From Mytilus galloprovincialis (lineage: Eukaryota; Mollusca; Bivalvia; Mytilida; Mytilidae), in NCBI RefSeq assembly GCF_965363235.1, contig NC_134842.1, positions 37,848,458 to 37,912,457 of the forward strand: a stretch of DNA of 64,000 nt, read 5' to 3'. This document shows positions 25,101 to 37,100 of the stretch, one piece after another (the first letter of the stretch is position 1; each line of letters begins with the position of its first letter). The notes under the pieces were generated by a model, which was not told the DNA's origin, did not search any database, and saw only the letters and a list, made by a program, of their open reading frames with translations. A program made the translations under genes and the position numbers.

Positions 25101-28100
25101 AAATTTAAAAAAAAATTATGCCAGAATTTTATTTTGAAATTTTAAAAAGTTGGTATAAAGTACATAATAGTTCAAAGATAAGCAAGGGGTTAAATTTCAA
25201 ATGTATAAGACAGCAATTTATTTGGGGTAATCAATCAATTAAATTAAATGGTAAAAGTCTTGTTTTTCCAAACTGGATAGAAAGTGACATTCTTTTTATT
25301 AATGATATCATAGATAAACAAGGAAATATCTCCCAAAAAGTAATCTTAAATAAATTGAAAGAAAAATCAAACTGGATAGCAGAACTTTCTAAACTGAAAT
25401 CTGCAATTAAAAAGGAATGGAAACTCATGTTAAAATCAAATCAATCAATTTCAACTAAAGTTCAAATAGATAGAAATCTTTACTTAGAAACAAAAAACAA
25501 AGCCAAATCAATTTGCATTAAAAAATTAAAACCTAAAGATATGTATAATTATATCAAAGGTATAGAGAGTGACACACCTATTGGTTTCATAAAATGGAAA
25601 AAAAATTTCAATCTAAATTCCTCAAATCAATTACATGATATATTAAACTTTACATTTCACCAGTTAATTGATAACAAACTAAAAATGTTTAGGTGGAAAT
25701 TGATCAATTATATATTGCTATGTAAGCAACTGCTTTATCAATGGAAAATAATGAAGGATAATCAATGTCATATATGTCACCAAGTAGACAATTATAATCA
25801 TTTTTTCAAAGAGTGTGAATTTTTACAAGAATTTTGGATTAAAGTTGGGTCATTACTAGATAAAATAAAAATAGGTACACATATTTTATCAATGCAAAAT
25901 TTAATACTTGGATACAAAATTCATGACAGTTCATATTTTGATATTAATGTGTTGTTAACAATTGTTTTATTTGCTGTTTACAAAAGCAATTATGCATCAG
26001 AGTTAAAACACAAGTACATAGATGTATACAGGGTTTTTAAATTAGAATTCTTAGAATGGTATGAAAATAGTATACTCTTAGAAAGAAAATGTAGTAAATT
26101 TTTGAAAGAAACATTTAAATATATATAATTCACCACAATGTAATTAAATAGCTGAGGCGTACAAGTACTTATGATTGAGTAGTTGTGTGACAGAGAGTGT
26201 GTGTGTGTGTGCTAGTTTTGTGACCAAGTTTGTGTGTAGGCACATGTGTGTGTGTCTGTTTATGTGAAAGTTAAGACATTATACTCCATGTACTCGCAGA
26301 GCAATATTATGTTTTTCATTTATGTTTTATGTATACTGTTTCTCTGTTTACACGAAACGATTGTCAATACTTTATACAAAGTATAAAAAAAGTCTCATTC
26401 TTTATCCATCATGTCCATGTTTTGAACATGTTAACTTTATACCATCAGAATGTCATCAATGTTTGATACTCATAATAGGCTAATGCATCAAGTTTCTCAG
26501 TATTCTGTAGCGCATTCAAGTAATCGTTAAAGAATACAAAACAGTTATTTCATTAAATTTAAAACTTACCAAATTAATTAAGAATATTCCAACATACAAG
26601 AATGAATAAAACGCACGTGTTCAAGATACATAATAAACATCTATACCACGTGATATACAATTAAAATAAGTAGAAAAACGTAAACAGAGAGAACGTATGT
26701 TTTCCGGATTTTATTGCTATGCAGTTTTTGTAAACTATATAGATTGTAATAATATATTAACCACTTATAATAAGTTTATCTTGTGAATCCCCTGGTTCAT
26801 TTGATAATTCACACACAGGGATAAACCTATCTGGGATAGTTGTACCTTTTAGGGTATTTGTTAACAACCAATAGTGCAATAAACTGAATAATTATTAAAA
26901 AAAAAAAAAAAAAAAAATGTTGATTGATTTGTGGTGGAATCATCTTTGACAAAATAAAATATCATAACTATCTATTTTATCAAATCTTTATACGTCATCA
27001 AACACAGATGAATCCAAACATAAATTATATTTTTAGCATATTTTAAATTAGTGATGAAATTTTAATTTTCAAATTACATGTCTTTTTTATCTGCATTTTA
27101 ATAAAATTGCATGTTTGATTTGTTTTTACATAATTTATATTACGCATTTCCTGATGATAGTATTATTTTATAGAAAAGAGTGCAGGAGTAGTTTTGATGT
27201 CACGAACTATCGTATCCAGCAGTACAGTAAGCGACATGCAGGACGGAAAAAACGTTAACCTACGTTTATTAGACAATGCGCCAATAAGTATGCACTTTTT
27301 TTCCTTTAATTTTCTATTTCGATTGCAAACTCGTCGTTGCTGTAAAACAGAGAGCTTAAATGAAATAGATGATTTCGCGTATTCTATATTATTACGGTAA
27401 AGTATACAATTCAATAAATATGAAGGTCTGCCTTTTCATCAGGTTATATAAAATATAAAAAATAGCAGTACTAATAAGGATTAAAACGAATTGAGAACTT
27501 GTTAGTTTTTTATCAAAGCGGGTTCTGTCTGGGTCAAAATCATAGGATCCCGAAAGTTTTTTAACAGAATATTCGTTTAGATCGTTGTAAGATCGATTCT
27601 TGTATTCAAAGCATACACTTAGAATCTGTATTTTAATCAGATTGAGTTCCGATTCAAGTGTCATCGATGATAAGCGTTAAGACGAAAAGCAAAAAGACTT
27701 ATGATAAGCCTTGTATATTTGGTGAGTTGTTTTGACCAGTATAGAGGAATGCAAAGCCAGTTTGTCTATGGTAATTAAGTGGGATATGAAAACACGATTA
27801 CATGTTATTCAAATGTGATGTTTCAAAATTTAAGAAATTATTTCATGTTAAGGATTATGTAGCTCCTCTTGCAAAGCTCTTTGTTTTGGACGTATCGATA
27901 TTAGTAAACACAAAAGCGTCTTCAATGTTCGTAAGCTTTACTAGTGAGACGTCGGCAAGTGACGACGTTGCGGGCCTATTGTTACGTAAATGGCGGTAAA
28001 ACGTTAAACAAATAAAAGAGTATAAAGTAACTATAACTAATTCACAACATTCTGGGGGCCGCAAAATGCAATTACTGTTCATGTATTGGTCATAAAAAGG

Positions 28101-31100
28101 GTATTGAAAAAACACTTTAAACAATTAAAGTTCATATTTCCAATGGCACCAGTTTCACAATTGGTCTCGTGGTAATCAGTCCATTTGATGTCCGAAGTTT
28201 CACTGCTCTCACTACTCCATCATTCCCGGTGATTAAATCTTCAATAACTGCTAGTTTCCACATCATTCTCGGTGAATTGTCCATGATTTGTACGACGGAA
28301 CCGATTTTCAGATGTGCGCTTTGGTCTCCGGGGACGCGATGAAATTCTCTTAATCCGGTGAGGTATTCCATTCTCCATCGTTTTGCAAAGTGATCAATCA
28401 AAGTTACTTTATGATTAAAACGTTTGTTTGCCTCTGTGAAATCTAAATTAAAATTATTGTCCTCTGAATCAGAATTGTTGTCTTGCGATAATCTTCTTCC
28501 CTGCAGTAGATGTGACGGCGTTAGCGGCTCTGGATCTCGGATGTCGGACGACACATATGTAATCGGACGATCGTTGATTACACGTTCAATTTCTATCAAA
28601 GTTGTTCGTAATACGTCAGAATTTACTTGTGATTTTCCAAGCACTTTTTTCAATGTTGTTTTCGTAATTCCAACTAGTCTCTCCCACCATCCGCCGTACC
28701 ACGGTGCTGCTTTCGGGATAAATTTCCAATTAATTTGAATGTTCATTTCCTTCGGAATGTCATGTGAGGCGGAAACAAAGGTTGGTGCATTATCGGAATA
28801 CACAGTACTCGGAATTCCTCTCCTACTAACGAATCGTCTAAACGCTAATTTGAATGATTCGATTGTCATATCTGTAACAAGTTCAAGGTGTACGGCACGA
28901 ATACAAGCACATGTGAATAGGCAAATATACGATTTTGTAACAAGTCCATTATCTTTAACGAATAATGGTCCAGCGAAATCAACACCAGTTGTCGTAAACG
29001 GTATCATATCGGTGACTCTATCCTTTGGTAGCGGAGGCGAAATTTGCTGTGGAAATGCTTTCCCGGTCACTTTTCGGCACTTTACACATTTCTGTACGAT
29101 GTGGTTAACGCATTGTCTAATGGAAGGTATCCAATATGATTGGCGGATTTGCGTAATTGTCTGTCCAGCACCAGAATGTAACATCTGCAGGTGCGCGTTC
29201 AATATAACTAAGTCCGTAAATTGATTCTTCTTCGGTAGTAACACTGGAAACTTCGCGGAGTCGTCTAACTGTGAATTGTGTATGCGCCCGGCGCATCGAA
29301 TGACACCTTCTGTATCTATGAACAAGCGCAGTTGTCTTACTAACGGTAGATTCTTGTCATGTGACGGGTTTGCGAGTTGCTGCTTTTCATTACTGAATTT
29401 TTCATTTTGAATATCTGTAATCCATGTACAAATTGCGCGGTCGATTTCATCTTTCGTAATATCTTTTCCGTGTCTAGCATATTTCCTCAAATTATACGGT
29501 CGCTTACTTTTACATATATTCACAAATTTAAACACGTAGCATGTAACTCGTAGTAACTTCTTCAATGACGAGAATCTTGATAGGTCGATTATTTTCGAAA
29601 TTCCATTTAATACACACGGTTTCATCTTTTCGTTGTCATCTGTTGTCGTTAACAAAAGAGTCTCTTGTTTAACTTGTGGGGTCCATGTAGGCCAACTGTT
29701 CTCATCTGATATCCATGATGGTCCTTGTATCCACAAAGTCGATTCTTTGAATTGCATTGATGATATTCCTCGAGTTTGAAGTTCGGCTGGATTTGATTCT
29801 GTTGGTACGTATTTCCAGTCGTAATTTTGTGTCGTTTCTTTAATTTCTAACACACGATTCTGAACAAATCTTCCAAATGATTTTAAAGACGAAATCCAGT
29901 GCAGAACGATCTGACTGTCACTCCATTCGAGCTCCTATTACTGCAGCCATCAATTCAAGCTTTGGTAATGTCATTTTGGTGAGCGGAGCGATCCGGTTTT
30001 TTGCAATTACAAGAGAAGAAGTGTTTCCTTTACATAAGTAGGCACTGGCTCCATAAGCGCGTTGGCTGGCATCAACAAAGACATGTAATGTGATTTTCTC
30101 GTTGCTTTTGTTCTCATTTTGATCGTTGAAATAATGTCGTGCGATTTTCGTATTAACTGTTACATTTCGGATGTCATCTAAAATTTCATACCATGATTTA
30201 ACTATGTTGCTAGGCAACACCTGGTCCCAATCATATCCTTCTTTCCATAATGTTTGTACCAGTAGCTTAGCTCTTACGGTCACTGGTCCAAGAATTCCGA
30301 GTGGGTCGTAAATTGACGATGATTTACTCAATATTTCTCTCTTTGTCGCTTGTGAATTATCAATATCTATACGATCTTCATTTAATTTCGCAAATGTCAA
30401 TATGTCTGACTTCGCATCCCAACGCATTCCAAGAATTTTCGTCTCGCTATCCGTATCAAGTACGTTTGCCTTTGTAGCTTCGTTGCTAAGTTGATTGCTA
30501 TTTGACTTCCATGTTCTCAAATTAAATCCTGCATTTGTCATGAGTTCTCTAGATTCTTCAAAGAAATTTAAGGCGGCTTCTTCCGTATTAACACTTGTAA
30601 GTACGTTGTCTACATACAAATCACGCTTAAGTATTTCAGCAGTAGCACTTTTAACCGTTGATAAATGTTTCAATAATGTAGCGTTAAGAATAAATGGCGA
30701 ACATGTCGCTCCGAATAAAATTACCTTGAATCTGTAAGTCTCAAGTTCACTCTTGGGGTTGCTTGGATCTCTAAGCAAGAAAAATCGGGTGGAATCGCGG
30801 TCTTCTTCGTCTAGTCCAATCTGGAGGAATGCTTTCTCAATATCCGTTGTTAAGGCGTATTTCCCGTAGCGGAATCTTGTAAGTATATCTGTTAGCTTAT
30901 TAAGCTGCGGCGGTGTAGAAGAAAGACAATCATTTAAGCTGGGTGATTCTGAATCTTGACGACAACTGCAATCATATACTATACGTATCGGTGTAGTCGA
31001 TGAATCTTTTTTCACTGGGTGGTGCGGAATATAATGTATTCGATTAGTAGTCTCATCCGGGGTCTCAACCTTCTCTATAAAACCTCGATTTTCTTGGTCG

Positions 31101-34100
31101 TTGATTATGTTACCGTATATCTTAAGCATCTCTGGTTCTTTAGCAAGTCGGTTTATTACGTTGTATGCTCTCTTTCTGACGATCATCTCGTTGCTAGGCA
31201 ACTCCAGATGTTCTGGTTTCCATGGAAACTTGGCGATGTACCTATTGTCTTTCAAATGAATGTTATTCTCTTGGTAAGTGGTCATTTCTTGTAAGTCTGT
31301 TTTCGCTTTCACTTCGCTGTCTGTTTCTGTTCCTATGGATTCGATTTCCCAAAATTTATGTATTTCACATTCTTCTAGTTTGTGTGGGGTCAACATGTTC
31401 ATAATCGATGACGTTGATTGATTATTACTGTTAGTGTTCAATTGTATAGGTCCTGATAGCAAGTATCCAACTTTGGACTGTACAGCGGTTGGTCCGGAAC
31501 CTCTAATTACTCTGTCTCCAACTATATCCCAATAATAATCGGCGCCAACTAAGACTGATATATCAAAATCCTCGTCCTGTAAAGCTGGGTGGGCTAACTT
31601 CAATCCATTTAAATGCTGAAAACTCGACTGGTTCCTTGCGTAAGTATGTATCGGATAAGCAATCTGTGGTACTATAAGAACTTCAATAGGGATAAGTGTA
31701 TTCGTCAGACCTTTTATATAGATAGTAGCAATTTGTAAATTTCTAACCTTCTTGTTGGATTCACCGAAACCGGATATCGTTATCGCTTCTTTCCTGTGTG
31801 GTCTCAGGTTCAATAAATCGGCCATCTCTTGAGTGATAAAGCTTCGCTGGGCTCCTTCGTCGAATAGTATATTGGCGGTGTTAAAATGTGTCTTGTCATA
31901 CGTGATAGGTGCTATCGCGGTTTTCAACAATACCTGCGATCTAACCGATGATATTGATGAATGCATGCTTGCGACTGCGGCATCGGTATCTGGTTTTGAT
32001 GTAATGCTATCTTTAGACTTGGTATACAAGTGTGTTTCATTCTTTGAACAAATGCTAGTATGGTGTCGTTTATTACAGTTTTTACACGTTTTATCGGATT
32101 TGCAATCGGCAACTCTGTGATTTCCTAAGCAATTGAAACATGCCTGTTTCTCCTTAACAATGCGTTTTCGAGCTTCAATTTCCGTAACAGTTTTACAAGC
32201 TAATGGGGCGTGAACTCCTTGACAAAAGATGCACGGTTTCTTGGTTATGTCTCTTTTCCCTTTCTGATTTGCGTAGTTGCGATTTGTACCCGTAAAGAAT
32301 GCTGATGTGGGTGTGTAATTTGGCTCTATATCATCACCGTTTACCGACTGACCCGCTTCCTTAATCGTTATCTCATGTTGAATAGCTTGCCGTAACGACG
32401 GCAAGTTCCAGTGGTCGCCTCCGTGGGCACGTACCATGTTTTCTCGTATATTCCCAGGTAATTTATTTAATATTATGGGCACTAAAAGGCTCCCGAACGA
32501 CTCGTGAGACTCCCCTATACTTTCAAGGCCACGGATGTAGTTTTCCATACTGTCGTAGAATTTTTTCAAATGTGTAATATTTGACGTTGGACTAGGAAGG
32601 CTGATTAAACTCTGCATGTATGTTTGTACTATCTTATGTGGTTGACCGAATCTTTGTTTCAGTACATGTAATGCTTGTCCGTAATTTGTGTTAGTTATTT
32701 GTAGACCTGCTATGCATTGGGTGGCTTCTCCGAACAGTTGAGATTTCAAATAATTAAATTTCTGTACATCGTTTAAAGACAGGTTATCATGGATGGCAGC
32801 ACTAAACGAATCCCAAAAAGGTTGCCATTCTAACATATTCCCACCGAACGTTGGTAAATTTAATTTGGGAAGTTTGTGGTACATGCTGGAGTTTGAAAAA
32901 ACGGACGCTGATGTATTTGCGTGCATGAAACTGGGCTGTGGCTGACTTTCTTGATGATTTGTGTAATTAATAAACTCGTATGCATTTGGGTTTAGCAATG
33001 ACTTACTTGACTGTTTGACTGTGATTTCCGATTCCTTAATGATTTTTGAAAGTTTAGTTACACTCATTTCTATGTCATATGTGTATCTGTCGGCTTCCTC
33101 TATTTCTTCGCTCACTTCCTCTTCCGATAGTTCCTCCACAATCTTCTCGTTCAGTTGATCGATCGTTTCCTGCTTCTTCACAATAAGTCCTCGAATGGTT
33201 GAAAGTTCACTAACGTCATATTCCTGCAAAAGTTCCTCGGAACTCGGTTCCACTTTCTTCAGTAACTTTGTAAGAACTTCCCGATGTCCAGCTCGTCTGG
33301 TCTTCATCTTCGCGGTACTCATCTTTCGTATTCTTCTGTTTTTGTCACGGCACCAATGTTTTGGACGTATCGATATTAGTAAACACAAAAGCGTCTTCAA
33401 TGTTCGTAAGCTTTACTAGTGAGACGTCGGCAAGTGACGACGTTGCGGGCCTATTGTTACGTAAATGGCGGTAAAACGTTAAACAAATAAAAGAGTATAA
33501 AGTAACTATAACTAATTCACAACACTCTTATTCGTTGTCTGTCTTTTACTACTCTATATGTTCATTCTGGTTTGATCGGTCTTCAAATTTGAATTAGTTT
33601 TGGATTTCAAATACTTTGGTTTATGGTAAAACAAAATACTAATTCGTACCCTTTCAGAAAGAACATACAAAGAAGTTCTACATATCAAACAGAGAGTTTT
33701 CACGTATACAAGGAGCTGTAACTTTGTCAATAGGTTTAACATTTTGAAAATTGTAATACTGAATGAAAACGTAAAGGGGCACTAGCTGTCAAATTATTGT
33801 TCACCGATTGTAATCAAATTTTCATATCTAATTTATAACAATGTGATGCATTTATCCAAACTATTAAAAGTCTGAAATAAACAATTAACAGGGCACGGGC
33901 ATGACAATATGTAGCTTCGTTTTGTGCAATCTAATTAAAAACCGATCTCTCATCGCTCCTGTTTCTGATATGTCGCGTGGGAGATCTAACGAATCCCGCT
34001 TTGAGGTCACATGTGAGTGACCTCGTAGGTGTGTCCTTTTCGACCAATGAAATTGAGTCTTCCACGATCTTGGAAGTTTAACGTAAGGCAAAGGGATGTA

Positions 34101-37100
34101 ACTCATTTTATTTACGACGAAATCGTCAGTCATAATAATTCATAAACTTTTTTGATTGGCTGATTAATAGGTCGTCAACTCATTTGCATATCTTTATAAA
34201 TTCATGACTTTTAGTTCACTCACATGTGACCTCAAAGCCGGTTTCGTTAGATCTCCCACGCGACATATCAGAAACAGGAGCGATGAGAGATCGGTTTTTA
34301 ATTAGATTGCGTTTTGTGTGTATTATAGTCTATACGCCATCCAATTAACTATCGAGTTGATCTTTTCAGTAATCCGATGACCATATAATCGATGTAAACA
34401 TCAATATAGATATAAATAGATTAAGCAAATGCGTGCTGTTGGATATTTGTAGGTCTATTTGATGTCATATTATAGATGAAGAATAAATATTATCATCGTT
34501 TGTTTCACTTTCAATGTTAACATTCTTTTTCTTTAAATAACTTTACACATACAATTCACGTGTTATCCATCCAAAGCTAAGGGGGTAAATTGAAGTTCAC
34601 ATGAGTACGGATTTAATGAGGTCGAATTATTTACTTGCAAGTTAATAATTCATAATCAATGTTTTTATGTCTTATTTTGACAAAATTGAACAATACTGGC
34701 TGCTAAAAGCGAATCATTATTTCACTATTTGCATTTGATTAATGATTGAGCAATAAAAATAATATATTAGATTTTTGTATATCTCGTAGCTAGTGCCCCT
34801 TTAAGGACTTTGGATCACTGTAGAATCCTTTTTGAGATAGAATCCATGGCCAAGGATAAACATTACACCAATTATAAAATGTAGGAAAGTTGTAACTAGC
34901 ACTTACAGTTTTCGATTATTTTGTCTCTATAAAACACTGCAAGGTCACTTGGCCAAATTCAAATTATGATATAAGTTGGTAACTTTAACATCCCTTTCAC
35001 ATTTGTGATATCTACCCACACTTTTTTGGGCTGTAATTTTAGTCATCTACAAAAAAAGTATATTGTTATGAATTAAGTGCCACTGGTGAGAGTTGTTTTA
35101 CTTTACGTATTGTAGTATATTCAGCTAATGTTTGTTATCATTTGATTTCTTTTTGTCAAATCGTTCTCATATATCCTATCTACTCTTTGAAAGAAAAAAA
35201 AACTAAAAAAAACTAAATTTTCACAGTATATTTTGTATTCGTGTAAACTTATAATTGAATTCCATCTTTTATTTCGAAGTTACATGACGATACTTTATCA
35301 TGTGTGTATATTTAAGCCAAAACGTTTCAGGAACAAACGGTTGTACTTTGACATAATACAACTTTACATGGTTATATTTGACTTTTTCGGATGTTTTAAT
35401 TCATAGAAAAAATAAGACAAGGTTCAAGAGTAGTAAAAAAATCATGGATTCCCAAAGAAGAAATGCCTTTAGGCACAATAACTATGGTGAAGACATTAAG
35501 AAGAGAAGTGTATGTCCAATGGGACCAGATTGAAGAAAAAGTTAATCTTCATGATATACGTTTAGAGTCTAATCAACCATGCGCCAACAGGTATTACTCA
35601 TCTAAATTATTTATGTTTTGATTGTGGCTTTTGTATATTTGTTATTCAGAGAAAATGATGATTTCTAGTTTTGCGAAAAGATCAAAATGAAAAAATATAT
35701 AATTAAGTCTGCGTATAACAATGAACATTATGTCGTCTAATTGACAATGACTATTTATCACGGGTAGTGACGTCGTCATATCGAGGAGCGTTTAGTACAT
35801 TTTGATTTAGCCATAGTTTGGTTAAGTAGGTCATAGTTTAGTTAGGTTCGAGGAACGATTGCTTCCAATATTTTCAAATTAAGAAATAGAAATCAAATAG
35901 TCTAAATAGAAATTGTTCTTTTTAAAAAATTAACACAGGATAACTAAAATATTGAAATTGATTTGTTTTGGTTAGGCGATTGACCAGGTTTAGTGAAGTG
36001 GTTAGAGATTTGTCATGGTGTTGATCAAATTTGTCATGGTTTAGTTCAAATACGTACATATGTGTTTCATATTGATATTGATAGTCTGTAAACAATATAA
36101 CAATTGACTACGAAGAAATTATCCTTTTTTAACCAAATTTGGTGGTCGTAATTGTCAAACTGTAGCTTATTGGCAAACGAAACGCGCGTCTGGCGTACTA
36201 AATTATAATCCTGGTACCTTTGATAACTATTTACACCACTGGGTCGATGCCACTGCTGGTGGACGTTTCGTCCCCGAGGGTATCACCAGCCCAGTAGTCA
36301 ACACTTCGGTGTTGACATGAATATCAATAATGTGGTCATTTTAAAAATTTCCTGTTTACAAAAGTTTGAATTTTTCGAAAAACTAAGGATTTTCTTATCC
36401 CAGGCATAGGTTACCTTAGCCGTATTTGGCACAACTTTTTGGAATTTTGGATCCTCAATGCTCTTCAACTTTGTACTGTTTGGCTTTATAAATATTTTGA
36501 TATGAGCGTCACTGATGAGTCTTATGTAGACGAAACGCGCGTCTGGCGTACTAAATTATAATCCTGGTACCTTTGATAACTAATTATACATTTTTTGTGT
36601 GTTTCATTAGGTAGAATTTATGTTGCCACTGCTCGTTTAAACTGCAATTCAATTGAATTAGTTTTTTTCTGTTTCAATAAGAAACTTTACTCTGTATTTC
36701 TATAATGAACTTTGCCGGGAATACCGCAAGTCGTGTCACTAATCAAATGGTTAAAGACGTCTACCTAAAATTAGAAAACGTAGCAGCTAGTCAAAACATA
36801 ATGTTTGTTTGAAAAAAAAGTATATTTTGTATTAGTTTAGATTGAAATTTATTTGGCTCCCACTTGGCACAAATGGGAATGGAATAACTTATTAATAAAC
36901 TTTAAAAGTCAAGAAACAAACTCTCACAGTTTTACTTACACTCAACTTTAGCATTTAAGAATAATTGTTTACTTGATAGAGAAAAAGAAGAAGGTTCAAG
37001 AATAGTTAAAATAGCATGGACATCTGAAGACAAAAGTTATGTAGGTACAATAGTTAAGGTCAACATAACAAGACAAACAGCTCGTGTTCGATGGGACAAG

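Larger units (their letters stand above)
24061..26400 (+). mobile_element. 5'-truncated non-LTR retrotransposon (LINE)
   Basis: Sequence from within the reverse transcriptase to the 3' UTR is present; the endonuclease and first ORF are missing. The family looks L1/Tx1-like from the RT spacing and the C-terminal zinc-ribbon. It lies in sense in intron 3 of the MIB-like gene. The left break falls near 24,061-24,090 after an A-rich run, and the right end near 26,390-26,400 carries a short A run. No target duplication could be fixed by eye. Confidence 0.75.
27882..33524 (-). mobile_element. BEL/Pao LTR retrotransposon, nearly complete
   Basis: A 5,643-bp element on the minus strand in intron 4 of the MIB-like gene, antisense to it. 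It is bounded by two 168-bp LTRs that I read as identical and by the direct duplication CTCTT (27,877-27,881 and 33,525-33,529). Inside are a tRNA-type primer site, gag, protease, RT, RNase H and integrase regions. Identical LTRs imply a recent insertion. Base use is clearly richer in G+C than the surrounding introns. The pol frame is broken in RNase H, so this copy probably cannot move by itself. Confidence 0.95.

Noticed and set aside
27392..27664. 90-residue minus-strand frame with a possible membrane segment (QFVLILISTAIFYILYNLM)
   Set aside because: No splice or promoter support, no family recognised, and it lies in an intron of the opposite strand gene close to the BEL insertion.
28424..29224. 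Plus-strand frames of 104 and 161 residues
   Set aside because: Shadows of the BEL integrase on the other strand.
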